A program made the position numbers and the translations under genes. Below are positions 1 through 10,400 of a stretch of 64,000 nt of DNA, piece after piece (within the stretch, counting starts at the first letter, position 1; each line of letters starts with the position of its first letter). The notes under the pieces were generated by a model. It did not search any database, was not told where the DNA came from, and worked only from the letters and a program-made list of their open reading frames with translations. Source of the stretch: Echria macrotheca (Eukaryota; Ascomycota; Sordariomycetes; Sordariales; Schizotheciaceae); the NCBI GenBank assembly GCA_030411725.1, contig MU839851.1:267694-331693 (forward strand). Reading direction: 5' to 3'.

Positions 1-270
1 GCAGACGAGGTTTTCCAGGTCGAGCGGGTAGTTCCGCATCGTCTGTCCGCGGCGGGCGAAGCCGTACATGTCCTGGGTGGTGTCGATGATGTTGCCGTCG
101 CAGCAGATGGTCTGGAAGTCGTCGGCCGCCGTGCCCTCGGTCGCATTGGCGCACTCATTGTATTTCCAGGGCGCCTGCGTCTGTCCAAAGGCCGAGAGCA
201 GGTCCAAGACGCACCAGTCTGGACCGCCCGAGATGGTCCCGCTGGGGACGGCCGTTGCGATTGAGGACAT
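1..270 (-). CDS. Partial small cysteine-containing fungal protein (5' part only)
   Basis: The frame opens with an ATG at 270 and stays open to the left edge (90 codons, no stop), so only the N-terminus is present. Cysteines occur in CVLDLL, NECANAT, ICCDGN and LVC, with one N-glycosylation sequon (NAT). The ICCDGNIIDTTQD...LENLVC pattern resembles a common unnamed family of small fungal Cys-rich proteins; I recognise the pattern but no function. There is no strong hydrophobic signal peptide in these 90 residues. The upstream (right-hand) side is a repeat element rather than a clean promoter. Confidence 0.6.
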   Translation of the reverse strand, partial: MSSIATAVPSGTISGGPDWCVLDLLSAFGQTQAPWKYNECANATEGTAADDFQTICCDGNIIDTTQDMYGFARRGQTMRNYPLDLENLVC

Positions 271-390
271 GGTGCGGAGGCAAAGATGGAAGGATGCATT
301 TGCCCCGCGGATTTTTAACGGGACCAAGGGCCGAGCCCACTGTGATAAGCGAGATGAGCCCCTGTGCGGAATCCTTCTCCCTAAATCCAA

Positions 391-1056
391 TCTTTTTCGC
401 CCCGAGTATTTTGCATGAAGCCTTTGGGTATCCTGCATGAAGTCCCCTTATCTCGCCTGTGCCAGCCAACCACCCTACGCCAGCGCCAGCGTAGACGCGC
501 AGCGGACCCCTCTGTGGCTGACCCCGTCGGCCTCGCAGCGCGATCGCAGCGCTCCCTCGCTGGCGCCGCAATTGAAGCCATCACCAAGTGCGCAACTGCA
601 AGTCAGGACCATTATCACTGCGAGGACCATGGTGTTGAAGATAGCTCAATTGAACTATAAGGTCGTTAGCCCACTTCAATCTATCCTCCACGGCCTGCGA
701 GGCTGCGTGCGCCGTAGCTGCGCTGCTGAATCCGGATTCTGTGGGCGTGAGACTACCTGGTGCTGACTGCTAGCGACAAAATACTGCTGCGATTGCTAGG
801 GAAACTGTACAACACCGTCCGGGTACTGCACCATCTGGCCCTGATCCTGCGACGTCGGAATACCCTGCGCCGCGCAAAAGCCCTTAGAACTAAGAGTTGG
901 CAATTGCTTCAGTCGACTGAGTTGAGGCGATCGGAAGCACGCACGGGGCTTGGATTGAGCCACAGCCTTAGCCACGGCCTTGGGGCTGATAGGCGAGATA
1001 AGGGGATTTCATGCAAGATACCCAAAGTCTTCATGCAAAATACCCAGGGCGATCTT
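391..1056. repeat. Inverted-repeat element with doubled 20-bp subterminal motif
   Basis: About 65 bp at 391-458 reappears in reverse complement at 988-1056. The shared core reads GGCGAGATAAGGGG, then two tandem copies of TTCATGCARRATACCCA. The arms differ at only a few positions. The ~530 bp between them has no convincing gene. Inverted arms with internal doubled motifs suggest a non-autonomous DNA transposon or its remnant. I could not define a target-site duplication, so the exact ends are open. Confidence 0.6.
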
Positions 1057-1387
1057 TTTTACTGGAGCTTTTTTACCGCTCTGTTTTTCAGGGGCCGACA
1101 ACTCCAATTCAAGGGGTTGCCAAGAACTGTGTGGGCTACGGGATTTTGACTGCAGCATTGAATCCTTATGCAAGGCAACTGCCGCTCAGGGGCCTAGGGG
1201 CTAAGGCCAAGGGGTTGTTAACGTCGTACAAAGATCAGTGCACAATTATGTGCCGCTGAGAGAGCTTTGGTGTAGCTGTTAAGGATAGGAATATATGGCT
1301 CTGCACCCCATGCTCGACTCCAGTTTACAACTCCAGCCTTCTTGCAAGATATCGAATGACGTACATATTGTTTCCAATACATCGCAA

Positions 1388-2416
1388 ATGTCATCACGTC
1401 CAACCCTTCTCGGCATCCCCTTGGAGGTGCGCAGCATGATCATCGTGCTCGTTGCCCTCACCCCTCAATCCCCCCCTCCGTCCCCCACCGACCTCCACAG
1501 CCAACACCGCCAAGCGATGGACAGGGAGAAAGCCCGCGGCTCTATCAAGCGCGTGCAATTCCAAGCCGACGCCGCCAAAAACCCAACCCTCTCCCTCCTC
1601 ACCAACCACCAACTCCACTCCGAGACGCTTGACGCCCTGGGCCGCGTCTTCGCCAACAACACGCCGTCCGCCTGCGAAATCGACATCGTCTATCTCAACA
1701 ACGCCACCCTCTGGCCCACCTGGCTGTCCATCCCCAAGCGGGCCTCCCGCGTCGACACGGTGCACGCCCAGTTCCGCATCTTCGACTGCCCCGACGGGCA
1801 GGGCCACCTCAAAGCTCCGCGCGGCGGCATCTTCCGTCTAGGCTGCGGCGGTCCGCCGACACCGGTCTGGTCATTCTACGACCTGCTGGTCGGCGCGCTG
1901 GCCGACAAGCGCCACACGCCGTGTCGCATCCCCCTGACCGTCGGCCGGCTCGTGATGGATTTCCTCCCCGCCGAAGAGGCCGACCGCCTGCCGCTGAGCC
2001 GGATCGTGTATGGACGCGACGACGCGGCCGAGAGTGAGCGGCGTGATGAGTATGGCAGGCTGGATGACGAGTTGAAGGCGCTGTGTCAGGATCATGACCC
2101 TGCCCTGGAGGCTGCGGCGAAGATGCTGGCTTTTGTGAAGAGGTACCTGGCCATGCTGGCGTTTGTGATGCCCGACACGTTTGAGTATGGCAAGATAGTG
2201 CATGAGCATATCGCCGTGATTGAGCTGAGGCTGGGTGGGAAATTGTACAAGATTTTGGATCTGGGGGACTATCTTGCGAGCGTGGCAGCGTGGGGAGCCG
2301 AACGGGCTCAATGGGACAGTCGTGCGGCTGCGTGGTATCCTCGTTTCCTGGCCTGGAAGGAGGAGGTGGAGGCGAAGAGACGGGAGTTGGGTATACCCGT
2401 GAAGGAGTCGGAGTGA
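1388..2416 (+). CDS. F-box-like fungal orphan protein
   Basis: A single-exon protein of 342 aa from the ATG at 1388; an in-frame ATG at 1295 would add 31 residues. I prefer the later start because the conserved opening LLGIPLEVRSMI follows it directly. That motif, then a TNHQLHSETLDAL segment and a WPTWLSIP segment, is the layout of a very large family of F-box-like proteins of unknown function in filamentous fungi. The middle and C-terminus are helical and charged (EEADRLP, KEEVEAKRRE). No signal peptide or membrane segment is seen. A role as substrate adaptor is only a guess from the F-box-like start. Confidence 0.65.
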   Translation: MSSRPTLLGIPLEVRSMIIVLVALTPQSPPPSPTDLHSQHRQAMDREKARGSIKRVQFQADAAKNPTLSLLTNHQLHSETLDALGRVFANNTPSACEIDIVYLNNATLWPTWLSIPKRASRVDTVHAQFRIFDCPDGQGHLKAPRGGIFRLGCGGPPTPVWSFYDLLVGALADKRHTPCRIPLTVGRLVMDFLPAEEADRLPLSRIVYGRDDAAESERRDEYGRLDDELKALCQDHDPALEAAAKMLAFVKRYLAMLAFVMPDTFEYGKIVHEHIAVIELRLGGKLYKILDLGDYLASVAAWGAERAQWDSRAAAWYPRFLAWKEEVEAKRRELGIPVKESE

Positions 2417-3077
2417 TAAAGTTGCCTTCTTAGAGGCTACGGGGGACCTGGCCCAGATACGGCTCATCCGCCATGTCGATGTCCCTGGGCCGACGGCGTG
2501 CGAGAGAGAGGTTTTGGCGTTTGTGCCACCACCACCACTACCGATTGAGTCGGAGTTGGACTTGGACCTGGACTTTTCGAGGATCCGGGGGACTTGTTTC
2601 GCGATCGAAGACGTGTGGAAGAGGGTGGACCCACCGAGCTATCTCTACTTCATCGACGTGCAGGAGGAGTGCATCTCGCGGCAGCCGGGAGACACCAAGT
2701 ACATGGCGCTGAGCTACGTGTGGGGTGATGGCGACGCGGAGCCCCTGTTGTCGACCATGGAGAACATCGCGCTGCTCTGCCAGCCGGCATCCCTCCAAAA
2801 ATCTTCCGTGCTGGGAGAGCGCCTGCCTTGGACGCTGCGGGATGCCATGGCGGTCGCGCGCGAGCTCGGCATCCGCTACCTCGGGGTGGACAGGCTGTGC
2901 ATCGTGCAGGACGACGCGACACAAAAGCCGGGCCGGCTGGCGGCCATGGCGGCCATCTACGGCAACGCCTCCCTCACGCTCATCGCGGCCAACGGCGACG
3001 ACACGCGCGGGCTCCGTCTCTCGCCGCCCGACGTGAGCATCATCACCCTGCCGTCCGGGCTCGACCTAGAAAGTTAA
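2403..3077 (+). pseudogene. Truncated HET-domain (heterokaryon incompatibility) relic
   Basis: The frame carries core HET-domain motifs in order: YMALSYVWG (about 2700), LPWTLRDAMAVARELGIRYL, VDRLCIVQDD and MAAIYGNASLTLIAANG. It opens after a TGA at 2400-2402 and has no ATG before the YMALSYVWG motif. It ends at a TAA (3075-3077) just after the domain, about 225 codons in all, whereas intact HET proteins usually exceed 500 aa. HET proteins trigger cell death on fusion of incompatible fungal strains. Missing start and missing C-terminal half argue for a relic. An unseen upstream exon could supply a start. Confidence 0.7.
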
Positions 3078-3389
3078 AAACAGCTACCCCGCCCCCACCA
3101 TCGGTGGCCCAAGCTTTAGCTGTTGCGCTCGCGTCGCACATTGGCAACATTGCTGTGCAAACACAGGAAGGAACGAAGATAGGACGACTACCATTCTCGA
3201 TGGACCCCGAAAAACTTGCGCCGGGAGAAGAGTGCGGGGCGAAGGTTCGCCTTCGCATCCCACCACCACGCCAAAGGTACGTGAACCCCAATCAACTCCC
3301 TTCATCTTTGACCGTCGTTCAGCCCGCCGCAATTGCGCCACGCCTCATACCCGACCTGATGCCGCAGCTCGCTGCCGATCGATGACCCA
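3078..3389. other. Gene-free stretch before the protease gene
   Basis: This holds the junction after the HET relic and the presumed promoter/leader of the Ulp1-like gene. No RNA gene or clear TATA box was seen. Overlapping open frames here look non-coding. Confidence 0.5.
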
Positions 3390-5801
3390 ATGCAAGACGA
3401 CGATAAGAACAAGTCTTCGATTACCCCAAGGGTCACTCGCCGCATGGCCGCAACCGCAAATCGCGAGCCAAACAAAGCCAACGACGCGCCCTCCGAAACA
3501 CTCGAGTCCAAGACCAACGAGCGGACCAGCCCACCTCCCACTCCTTCGCGCGATGGCAACGCCGACCCGGCTGCCGATGGCACACGCAAGACCAACGGGG
3601 AAACCGTTGATAACATCCCAAACAGCTCCAAGGTGATCTACAGCCGTCTGAGGAATACGAAGGAGGCCGACGAGCTGGAGAATGGCACCCCTCAGCCTCG
3701 AGACTTGGTCCCAAGCAGCATCACCGACCGCCATGTGCAGTCATGTCTGCGCTACTGCATCAGGCAGTGGGCTGGGGTTCGCTACGTCGACATAATTGCC
3801 TTCTTGGAGCCCCGCAATGAGACCATCTCGCAACAGTTCGCCCGAACCCTCCGCACGGTCGCTGAACACATCAAGCTCTGGAACGAAGCCAAGGTGTGGC
3901 TCATCAGGGCGCGCGACATTCGCCTTTCTCAATCCCAGCGCGGCGGAACGAAATCTCCTCTTTTTGTGCCCCAAGACTGTGTCATGGCGGTGAAGCTCTT
4001 CCAGGAAGCCAATCCGGCTTCTCCGTTCAATAAAGCCTCTGCCTCCCAGCCAAGCTACGCCGCCGACGGGATCGGAGATCGACTTTCCTCGCCGTTTCCG
4101 TATCGACCTTCCTCTCCGTACGCGAGATTCCCTGCCGCACCCCCAAAGCTATCGCCTGGCGCCACCCTCTGCGAACCCTCCCCCGAACCTTCCCGACGAC
4201 ACTCAGATGGGCAGTCCCTTGATGACTGGAAACCTCCAGGCCTGCGGTTGCTCCCAAATGCCAATGGGGTCTTAGTGTCGCGCTTAGTGTCACCAGACCT
4301 CGCCGCCCAGCATTTCCCCCAGTACCCTCCCCAACCGGATGGGTCGGGCATCGAGCTTGGCTCGCGACGCTCCGTTTCGCCCCCAGCAGCCAAGATAACG
4401 ATGTCCTATTCCGTCGAGTCGGGTGATCGACGCCCCGATTCCCCTTGTCTTACTGTTAACGAGCCCTCTCTTCCCCTCGCGAAGCTGGACTTCCAAATCT
4501 CCGAATTCGCTTTTTCTGACCCGGCTGTCTCGGAAAATCCCGACCCCCATGCCGCTGGCGTCGTGGAGAACACGTGGCGCGCAAGACATTCGACACTGGC
4601 CGCACCAAGAACCCCCACAACCGGCCAAAAGCATGCCCTAGAGGGAGTGGAAGACGACCCTTCCCACAGTAGCCACGGTTCACCAAGAGACAAACGTCAA
4701 CGACGCGGTCACTATCCCTTAGATCTCACTTCGGATATTGCCGCCGCAACAAGGCTCCTTCCGACCGATCACTATCCGCAACTCTTCCACGATGGCGGGG
4801 ACGCCGGCGCTCCACGAAGTGGCTGGCTGACTGGCAGTGCGGTTTATGACCTTGTGGATATGGTCACGGCTGCGCGGTTTCAGGACATGGCTCTGGTCGA
4901 GGTTTCAGACACCTTTACAGAAAGAGGATTGGTCAAGCGTATGTCGTTTGCTCATCTGCAGACCGCGAGGCAGGTCATCGGCATTCTGCATCTCAACGGC
5001 AACCACTGGTGCCTTGCTGTAATTCCCCTTAGCGATGCTAGCCATCACCCGACCCTGTTCTACAACTCCATGCTTCGGGACGAGCGGTACTTGGTTGCCG
5101 CCAAGTCACAACTCGGCAGATTTCTTCCTGCACTGAGAGATGCTTGGACCAAGGCCAATGCGACCAAACCTCCCCAGCTGCAGCGCAAGGCACCGTTGTC
5201 GCTATCATACCCACCGCTGATGCTTCCCCAGGCTATTCCCCAGCAAGAGAATGCTTCTGATTGTGGCATTGGCGTCGTTGTCGCGGCACTGCACATCTCC
5301 GCAGGTATCACGCTTCCGGCCGAAACGGACTTTTTGTGGTGGAGGCGGGCCTTTCGCTGCCTTGTCCAAGATGCCGGAGACCCCAACAAGGAGACAGCTA
5401 TAATCGCTCCGCACTTCTTCACCGACGACTTCTCAGTCGCGGAGCTGAAACCCCCTCCAGTTCCCGCCAAGGCCACCGGTATGGCCATGCGCGAATATTG
5501 CCGGACGCTGTCTGTGTTCCTCCAGGAATCCGGCACAATTTGTGACAAAGCGGAGAGTCAGTGGCATGAGGAACAATATGTCAAGGCTTCATCCGTCCTA
5601 GATAGCCTGTCGGCCATCTTCTTTGCATTCGAAACCTTGAACGCCCGGCTGGTGGGAATACCTGATGAAGTTGTTAGTGGGCAGGGAGCTGACGGACCAC
5701 TGTCTCTCGCGAAGGATAGGGTAGCCTTTACTCTGCGCGCCGTGAGCATTGCTCTTTCGAGCGCTATCGAGGTTCGAGACAAGCACGCTCCTCATGTGTA
5801 G
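3390..5801 (+). CDS. Ulp1-like (C48-type) cysteine protease with long disordered N-terminus
   Basis: An uninterrupted 803-aa frame from the ATG at 3390. Residues 1-110 are Ser/Thr/Pro-rich. Residues ~113-215 form a compact conserved-looking segment (CLRYCIRQWAGVRYVD), followed by ~230 disordered residues. Residues ~450-670 carry the papain-like Ulp1/adenain fold: NGNHWCLAVI (His539), LFYNSM (Asn559) and PQQENASDCG (Gln619, Cys625). The Gln-to-Cys spacing of six matches Ulp1/SENP enzymes. Ulp1 proteases cut SUMO or related modifiers; here the usual catalytic Asp is Asn. The divergent N-terminus and subtelomeric site leave the substrate unknown. No transposase gene was found beside it. Confidence 0.8.
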   Translation: MQDDDKNKSSITPRVTRRMAATANREPNKANDAPSETLESKTNERTSPPPTPSRDGNADPAADGTRKTNGETVDNIPNSSKVIYSRLRNTKEADELENGTPQPRDLVPSSITDRHVQSCLRYCIRQWAGVRYVDIIAFLEPRNETISQQFARTLRTVAEHIKLWNEAKVWLIRARDIRLSQSQRGGTKSPLFVPQDCVMAVKLFQEANPASPFNKASASQPSYAADGIGDRLSSPFPYRPSSPYARFPAAPPKLSPGATLCEPSPEPSRRHSDGQSLDDWKPPGLRLLPNANGVLVSRLVSPDLAAQHFPQYPPQPDGSGIELGSRRSVSPPAAKITMSYSVESGDRRPDSPCLTVNEPSLPLAKLDFQISEFAFSDPAVSENPDPHAAGVVENTWRARHSTLAAPRTPTTGQKHALEGVEDDPSHSSHGSPRDKRQRRGHYPLDLTSDIAAATRLLPTDHYPQLFHDGGDAGAPRSGWLTGSAVYDLVDMVTAARFQDMALVEVSDTFTERGLVKRMSFAHLQTARQVIGILHLNGNHWCLAVIPLSDASHHPTLFYNSMLRDERYLVAAKSQLGRFLPALRDAWTKANATKPPQLQRKAPLSLSYPPLMLPQAIPQQENASDCGIGVVVAALHISAGITLPAETDFLWWRRAFRCLVQDAGDPNKETAIIAPHFFTDDFSVAELKPPPVPAKATGMAMREYCRTLSVFLQESGTICDKAESQWHEEQYVKASSVLDSLSAIFFAFETLNARLVGIPDEVVSGQGADGPLSLAKDRVAFTLRAVSIALSSAIEVRDKHAPHV

Positions 5802-6657
5802 GTGGGAGTCAATTAGGATCCAGATTCGAGGTGTCGGATAGCTGTCCTGTCAATCATACTGAATGTGGAGCGAGCCGTTGATGGGCCTGTTGTCGTTGTC
5901 GTTGTGGTACATTTATTTTAGGTGCTGAACGTTTGTAGGATGAGCTGATGGGAGATGCCAAGTGTCTCAACCATGTAACTACACAGAGGGCGCCTGAAAC
6001 ACCTATAGCCAAACTAAAATCGAGATCTGAACCCAGATAAGAATCTCAACCCTGTCCAAGGCAATCCGGTATCCCACTCCAGACCGAGCCGGACAGCTGG
6101 ATGGTGACGCCAGTCTTCAAATTGCCATATATATTTGCACCCTGTAGATGACGCACTGCAGTCGGCTTGCACAAGTGAACAGTCAAATGGGTCAGTTGCT
6201 TCATTTGGCCTAGCGGTATGATTACGTGGACAGATTTCACCCAAATTTCAGTACGCAGCTGTCAACATTACATGGACGCCGGGATTGAGGTCTGAATCTG
6301 AGATAAGGTCGCGCGATATCCCTCTGCCCTGAGCTTCAGGTCGAGAATGGCTCGGCGTCCGACTCGCTGGCCTTGATGCCCGGGTCGGAGAGGTAGGGGG
6401 ATGCGGCTGGGACGGTTGGGGCGGGGGGCACGCCGGGGCACGGACAGGGGAAGGGGCAGGCGTGTGGTTGCGGCGAGAGCTTGTTCGGCGGCGGCGAGGG
6501 CTCGTTCTGCGGCGGTCAGGAGTCTCTCGGCTCTGGCGGCGGCGGCGACGGCGACGGCTGTCTCGGCAGCGGCGACGGCAGCCCGCCTTTCATCGGCGGC
6601 GGCGGTGGTGGCGGTGGTGATGGCGGGTTCGAGGGCGGTGGTGATGGCCGTGGCCAA
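5802..6657. other. Gene-poor stretch with GC-rich low-complexity tract
   Basis: 5802-6250 shows nothing convincing. 6390-6657 is a GGC/GCG-rich tract open in several frames: Ala-rich AAAERAL-type repeats on the minus strand, Gly-rich on the plus strand. At 6313-6356 lies a ~45-bp near-copy of the AAA-ATPase coding sequence found at 9101-9144. Confidence 0.5.
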
Positions 6658-6658
6658 C

Positions 6659-6868
6659 TCAGCGGACGAAGCCGCATCCCGGCCATCCTAGGTTGCCATC
6701 CCGACCGGCCGGGCCGGTTGGCCCCTTGCGGCAAACGGCGATTAACGATATTAGGGCGGCGAAAATTGACACAATCATAGTCCCGAGCGCCCAATTCGCA
6801 GATTTCTGGACTGCCTTGTCGGCGGGCGAGGGTTCGGTAGACTTGGGGAGGGGGGGTGACACCTTCAT
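6659..6868 (-). CDS. Possible small single-pass membrane protein with collagen-like tail
   Basis: A 69-aa frame from the ATG at 6868. It has a Pro/Lys-rich start, one convincing membrane segment (WALGTMIVSIFAALISLIAV, about residues 26-45), then GPTGPAGRDGN, a short collagen-like Gly-X-Y stretch. The Ala-rich frame just downstream (6268-6657) is in a different phase; I found no intron that joins them. It may be a degraded larger gene with membrane anchor, Gly-X-Y and Ala-rich parts. No family is recognised. Confidence 0.3.
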   Translation of the reverse strand: MKVSPPLPKSTEPSPADKAVQKSANWALGTMIVSIFAALISLIAVCRKGPTGPAGRDGNLGWPGCGFVR

Positions 6869-6900
6869 GTTGGTATCGTCAAAACAAACAGCGTTCAAAC

Positions 6901-6960
6901 ACCTCTATCTACCGGAAATAAAAGATAAAAGGTCTCGACCTAACGCATACCTAGGGGTTT
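6901..6960 (+). repeat. Fragment of the MITE family
   Basis: The segment with CCGGAAATAAAAGATAAAAG followed by GGTCTCGACCTAACGCATAC matches the interior of the full MITE copies (compare about 7128-7185 and 27208-27255). It sits directly left of the copy at 6967, suggesting insertion of a younger copy into or next to an older one. Confidence 0.7.
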
Positions 6961-6966
6961 AGGAAT

Positions 6967-7391
6967 GGCGTCTGATCGGGGTGCACCCCCCTTTTAATCC
7001 GTACGCATCCCCTGGAAGATATATTTTTCGCGTAAATCCTTAAAACCAAGCGTTAAGCGTAATAACAAAAGCAAAAAAGCTATTAAAATAGGCTTTACAA
7101 TCTATCAATTACGTTCTTAAGCCTTTGTTTCCCGGAACTAAACTATAAAAGGTCTCAACCTAACGTATATCCAGGGGTTTAGCAATATATAAACGCACCT
7201 AACTGCCTTATACCTTTAACTTTACTAGCTTTTATGAGTTCAAAATACCTTATATTGCTAGATAAGCATCTAACAAATATATATACAGCTTTCAGGAATA
7301 ATATCAACAGTAAATTAGAGGGCAGATACGTAAAACGCCATAGCAGGGGATGCACCCGTAGCAAAAGGGGGGTGCACCCCTATCAGATGCC
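6967..7391 (+). mobile_element. hAT-like MITE, copy 1
   Basis: A ~425-bp AT-rich non-coding element. The left end GGCGTCTGATCGGGGTGCAC and the right end (reverse complement GGCATCTGATAGGGGTGCAC) form terminal inverted repeats, each containing the palindrome GGTGCACC. The interior (TTTTCGCGTAAATCC; CCTAACGTATATCCAGGGG) matches the copies at 15002 and 27048. No clear target-site duplication was found, perhaps because it lies in an older fragment. The right end is about 90 bp from the stop codon of the giant helicase gene. Confidence 0.85.
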
Positions 7392-7480
7392 GCTATATAG
7401 TCCCCTGGCCATCTGCTAGATCTCATCCCGAGTTTCCGTCGTTCATCGACACTCAGCTACCATGGCACCTACTGAGGGAT

Positions 7481-10400
7481 TTACAGCTTCGCAAGAGAAA
7501 TATCAACATCCGAAATGTAATGGGATCCTCCGGCGCAGCGGTATCCCCCATGCTGCTTGATCCAAGCGTAGCCCATGGGACACGCTCCCATGAGCGCAAG
7601 TTTCTTCTGTTTCTCGGCCTCCTTTTTGCGTTCTTCCTCTTCCTTTACCAAACGTTCCACAATCTTTGCCCTCGCGGCCGCTGATGCCTTGCGAGCCGCT
7701 TCCTTGAGACGTCGATACTCCTCCTCGCGCTCGTCCTCGGCGTCTCTATCTCTTTGCAACTGCTCCCAGACTTCATCGCTCACTCCTGCATCTCGACGAA
7801 CATCCCGGGGAGCTTTCCGCACCACAATGTCAATGTCGGTGCGCTCTTCTTGGCCCTCTGTGATATCGCCAACTGGAGATGCCTGCCTGTCTGCCTGGGC
7901 AGTCTGCAAAGTTGTTGCAGTGGCTGTCACTGCTCTGGGCGGAGTCGCTGATGGCGGTGGCCGGAAAGGAAGCTGGGGACGCGGCTGAGAGCTGTGGACT
8001 GATTGCACGTTCACCGCAGATGCGGTCCGCGCTGCACGCTCTCTGATCATCTTGCCGAGTTCCTGGAGGACGATGTCTTCCTTCAGAATAAATCCGCCCT
8101 TGTCCAGAGAAGCCTTGCATCTCAGCAGTCTATTGAAGATGGTACCAGTCAAGCACTGCACGTCACGAGCACTGGCCCAGCTGTCTTGTTGGATCAGGCG
8201 TTCGAAGCACAAGAGCAACTGCTGACTGAACCACGAAGAGGGGTTATCGAGACAGCTGAGATCAAGATGCTTGTCTCGCGATAGAAGCTCGTCCTTCTTC
8301 TTTTTCAGCAACCGATGCATAAGCGAGACACAGTCTTGCGGCGGCAGAGGTTTGAAGTCAACCACAGCAGGGAATCGGGACGATAAGCCTGCGTTGACGG
8401 AGAGGAGGCGGTTGATATCGGCGTCGTATCCAGCCAGGATGATGATCAGCTTCTTTTGATACCGCTCCTTGGTGATGCAGTCGACCAGCTCGTCTACGGC
8501 CTCCTTGGCAAAGTGGCCTTCGGCGAGCCTGTAGGCCTCGTCAACGAAGAGAACCCGACCAAGAGCTTGGTCGAGCTTTTTCTGCACCTTGGGTCCTGTC
8601 TGTCCGACGTATTGACCAATCAGGTCGGTTGCAGAGCATTCGACCACCTCGGGTGTCGCGAGGAACCCCATGTCGTGGAAGACCCTCCCCATCTTCTTCG
8701 CCGTGGTTGTCTTTCCGGTGCCAGGGGGGCCACGGAATAAGAAATTGAACGGGATGCTCTCCTTCGGGTCCAATTTGAGCTCTCTCATGGTCCGAACCGT
8801 GTCTTGATATTCTTCGAGAAGGGCGACAACGTTCTCCGAGCCGACAGTGTCTTGGAATAACATTCTGACGTTTGTCTCGGCCTTGTCGGCACGGTCAAAA
8901 TGCTCATCGAAATCCCTGGCTTCCAGCAATGTGCTTGCTCGAGTCTTGCTTTCTCCGGACTCCATCCTGGAGACACGCCGTTGGTGTCGAATCTTGGTTG
9001 CGTCGAGAATAATGTTGATTTCGCCGGCATTCCCAAAGTTCGGACGGTAGCGTGCGCGATCCAGCATGTCCATGGCCACTTGTTTTGCCTCGTCAGTTGC
9101 GCGATATCCGTCGGCCTTGAGCTTCAGATCGAGAATGACTCGAAGCTCATCCTGCGAAAAGTCCTCAAAGGTAAAACCGGACGCCACAGGGAAGCGCCGA
9201 CTAAGCCCAGGGTTGACATTCTGGAACATCTGCTCCATCTGGTCCTTGTATCCCAGAAGCAGCACGCAGCGATCGTCACCCGGCACGCTCTGGACTTCGG
9301 CGACAATGGTGTCGATCACGGCCGTCTTGTACGGGTCCGCGCTTGCGCCCTGGCCATCGCCTCCCCCATACAGCCCATAGGCTTCATCTATCACCAAAAC
9401 CTTGCCCACGGTAGCGGCCAGAATCCCCTTGGTATTCTGCTCCGACTGGCCCAAGGCCGAGCCCACAAAATCTGATGGGTTCTTGACCACAACTGAAGCT
9501 GAGTTAGTATTATTGTTCTCTCGATGGGAAGTCCGTCACGTACCTTCGCCTTTGGAGAGCATCCCCACCGCGACGAGGATCTCGCCGTACAGCTGCGCCA
9601 CTGTTGTCTTGCCGGTCCCCGGGTTACCGAGGAAGACCTTGTTGAGCGAGTAGAGGATGCGAGGCTGTTCAGTGAGTTCCCGCTCGTAATTTTGCTGGAT
9701 GGTGTCCACCAGCGCCTTTACAGCTTCCTTCACGGAGGACAGCCCGATCAGTTGTTGAAGCTTCTGCCAAGCCGGGCAGTTGGCCAGCGCCGCCGTTGGC
9801 TTTGGGCCGATCAAGTCCTCCTTGGTGAACAGCATATCATTGGGCTTGCCACCAGCTAGTCTCACTCGGCGGATCCGATCAGCCTGGCGTCTGGAGATGT
9901 TGCTGAGAGTGTTCTCGACGGCACGAGCATTGCCGAATCCGTCTTTTCCTCGGCCATAGCCAATCCTCCTGGCAACGATCCGACAGTAGAGTCCCCGTAA
10001 ACCGTCTTCGCACTCCATGAGACCGCCATATTTCCCGTTGACCTTGAACTCCAGAATCCGCAACAGCTCGGCATCGCTGTAGTCAGCAAAGTCCATCTGG
10101 ATGGGGAAGCGGCTGGGAAGGCCGGGGTTGTGGGCGAAGAAACTTTCCATTTGCTTGTTGTAACCCGCAAGGACAAACACGACCTTGCCCCTGAGGTTCT
10201 CAACCTCGGCAAGCAGGTAGTCGAGGACGGCGCCCCCGCCCGGATTGTTCCCCGATGTTAGCTGGTACGCTTCATCCACGAAGAGAACACCGCCGCTTTC
10301 CTTGAGGATCTCATCAATCAGCTTCTTGCACCCCTGGACACCGTTGCTGGCCATGGCTGATCCTGTTGTCTCCTTGAAGCATGTACCAGGGATAACATCC

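Noticed and set aside
6401..6780. Gly-rich and Ala-rich plus-strand frames
   Set aside because: All frames of this GGC-rich tract are open; the plus-strand ones lack start context and conserved ends.
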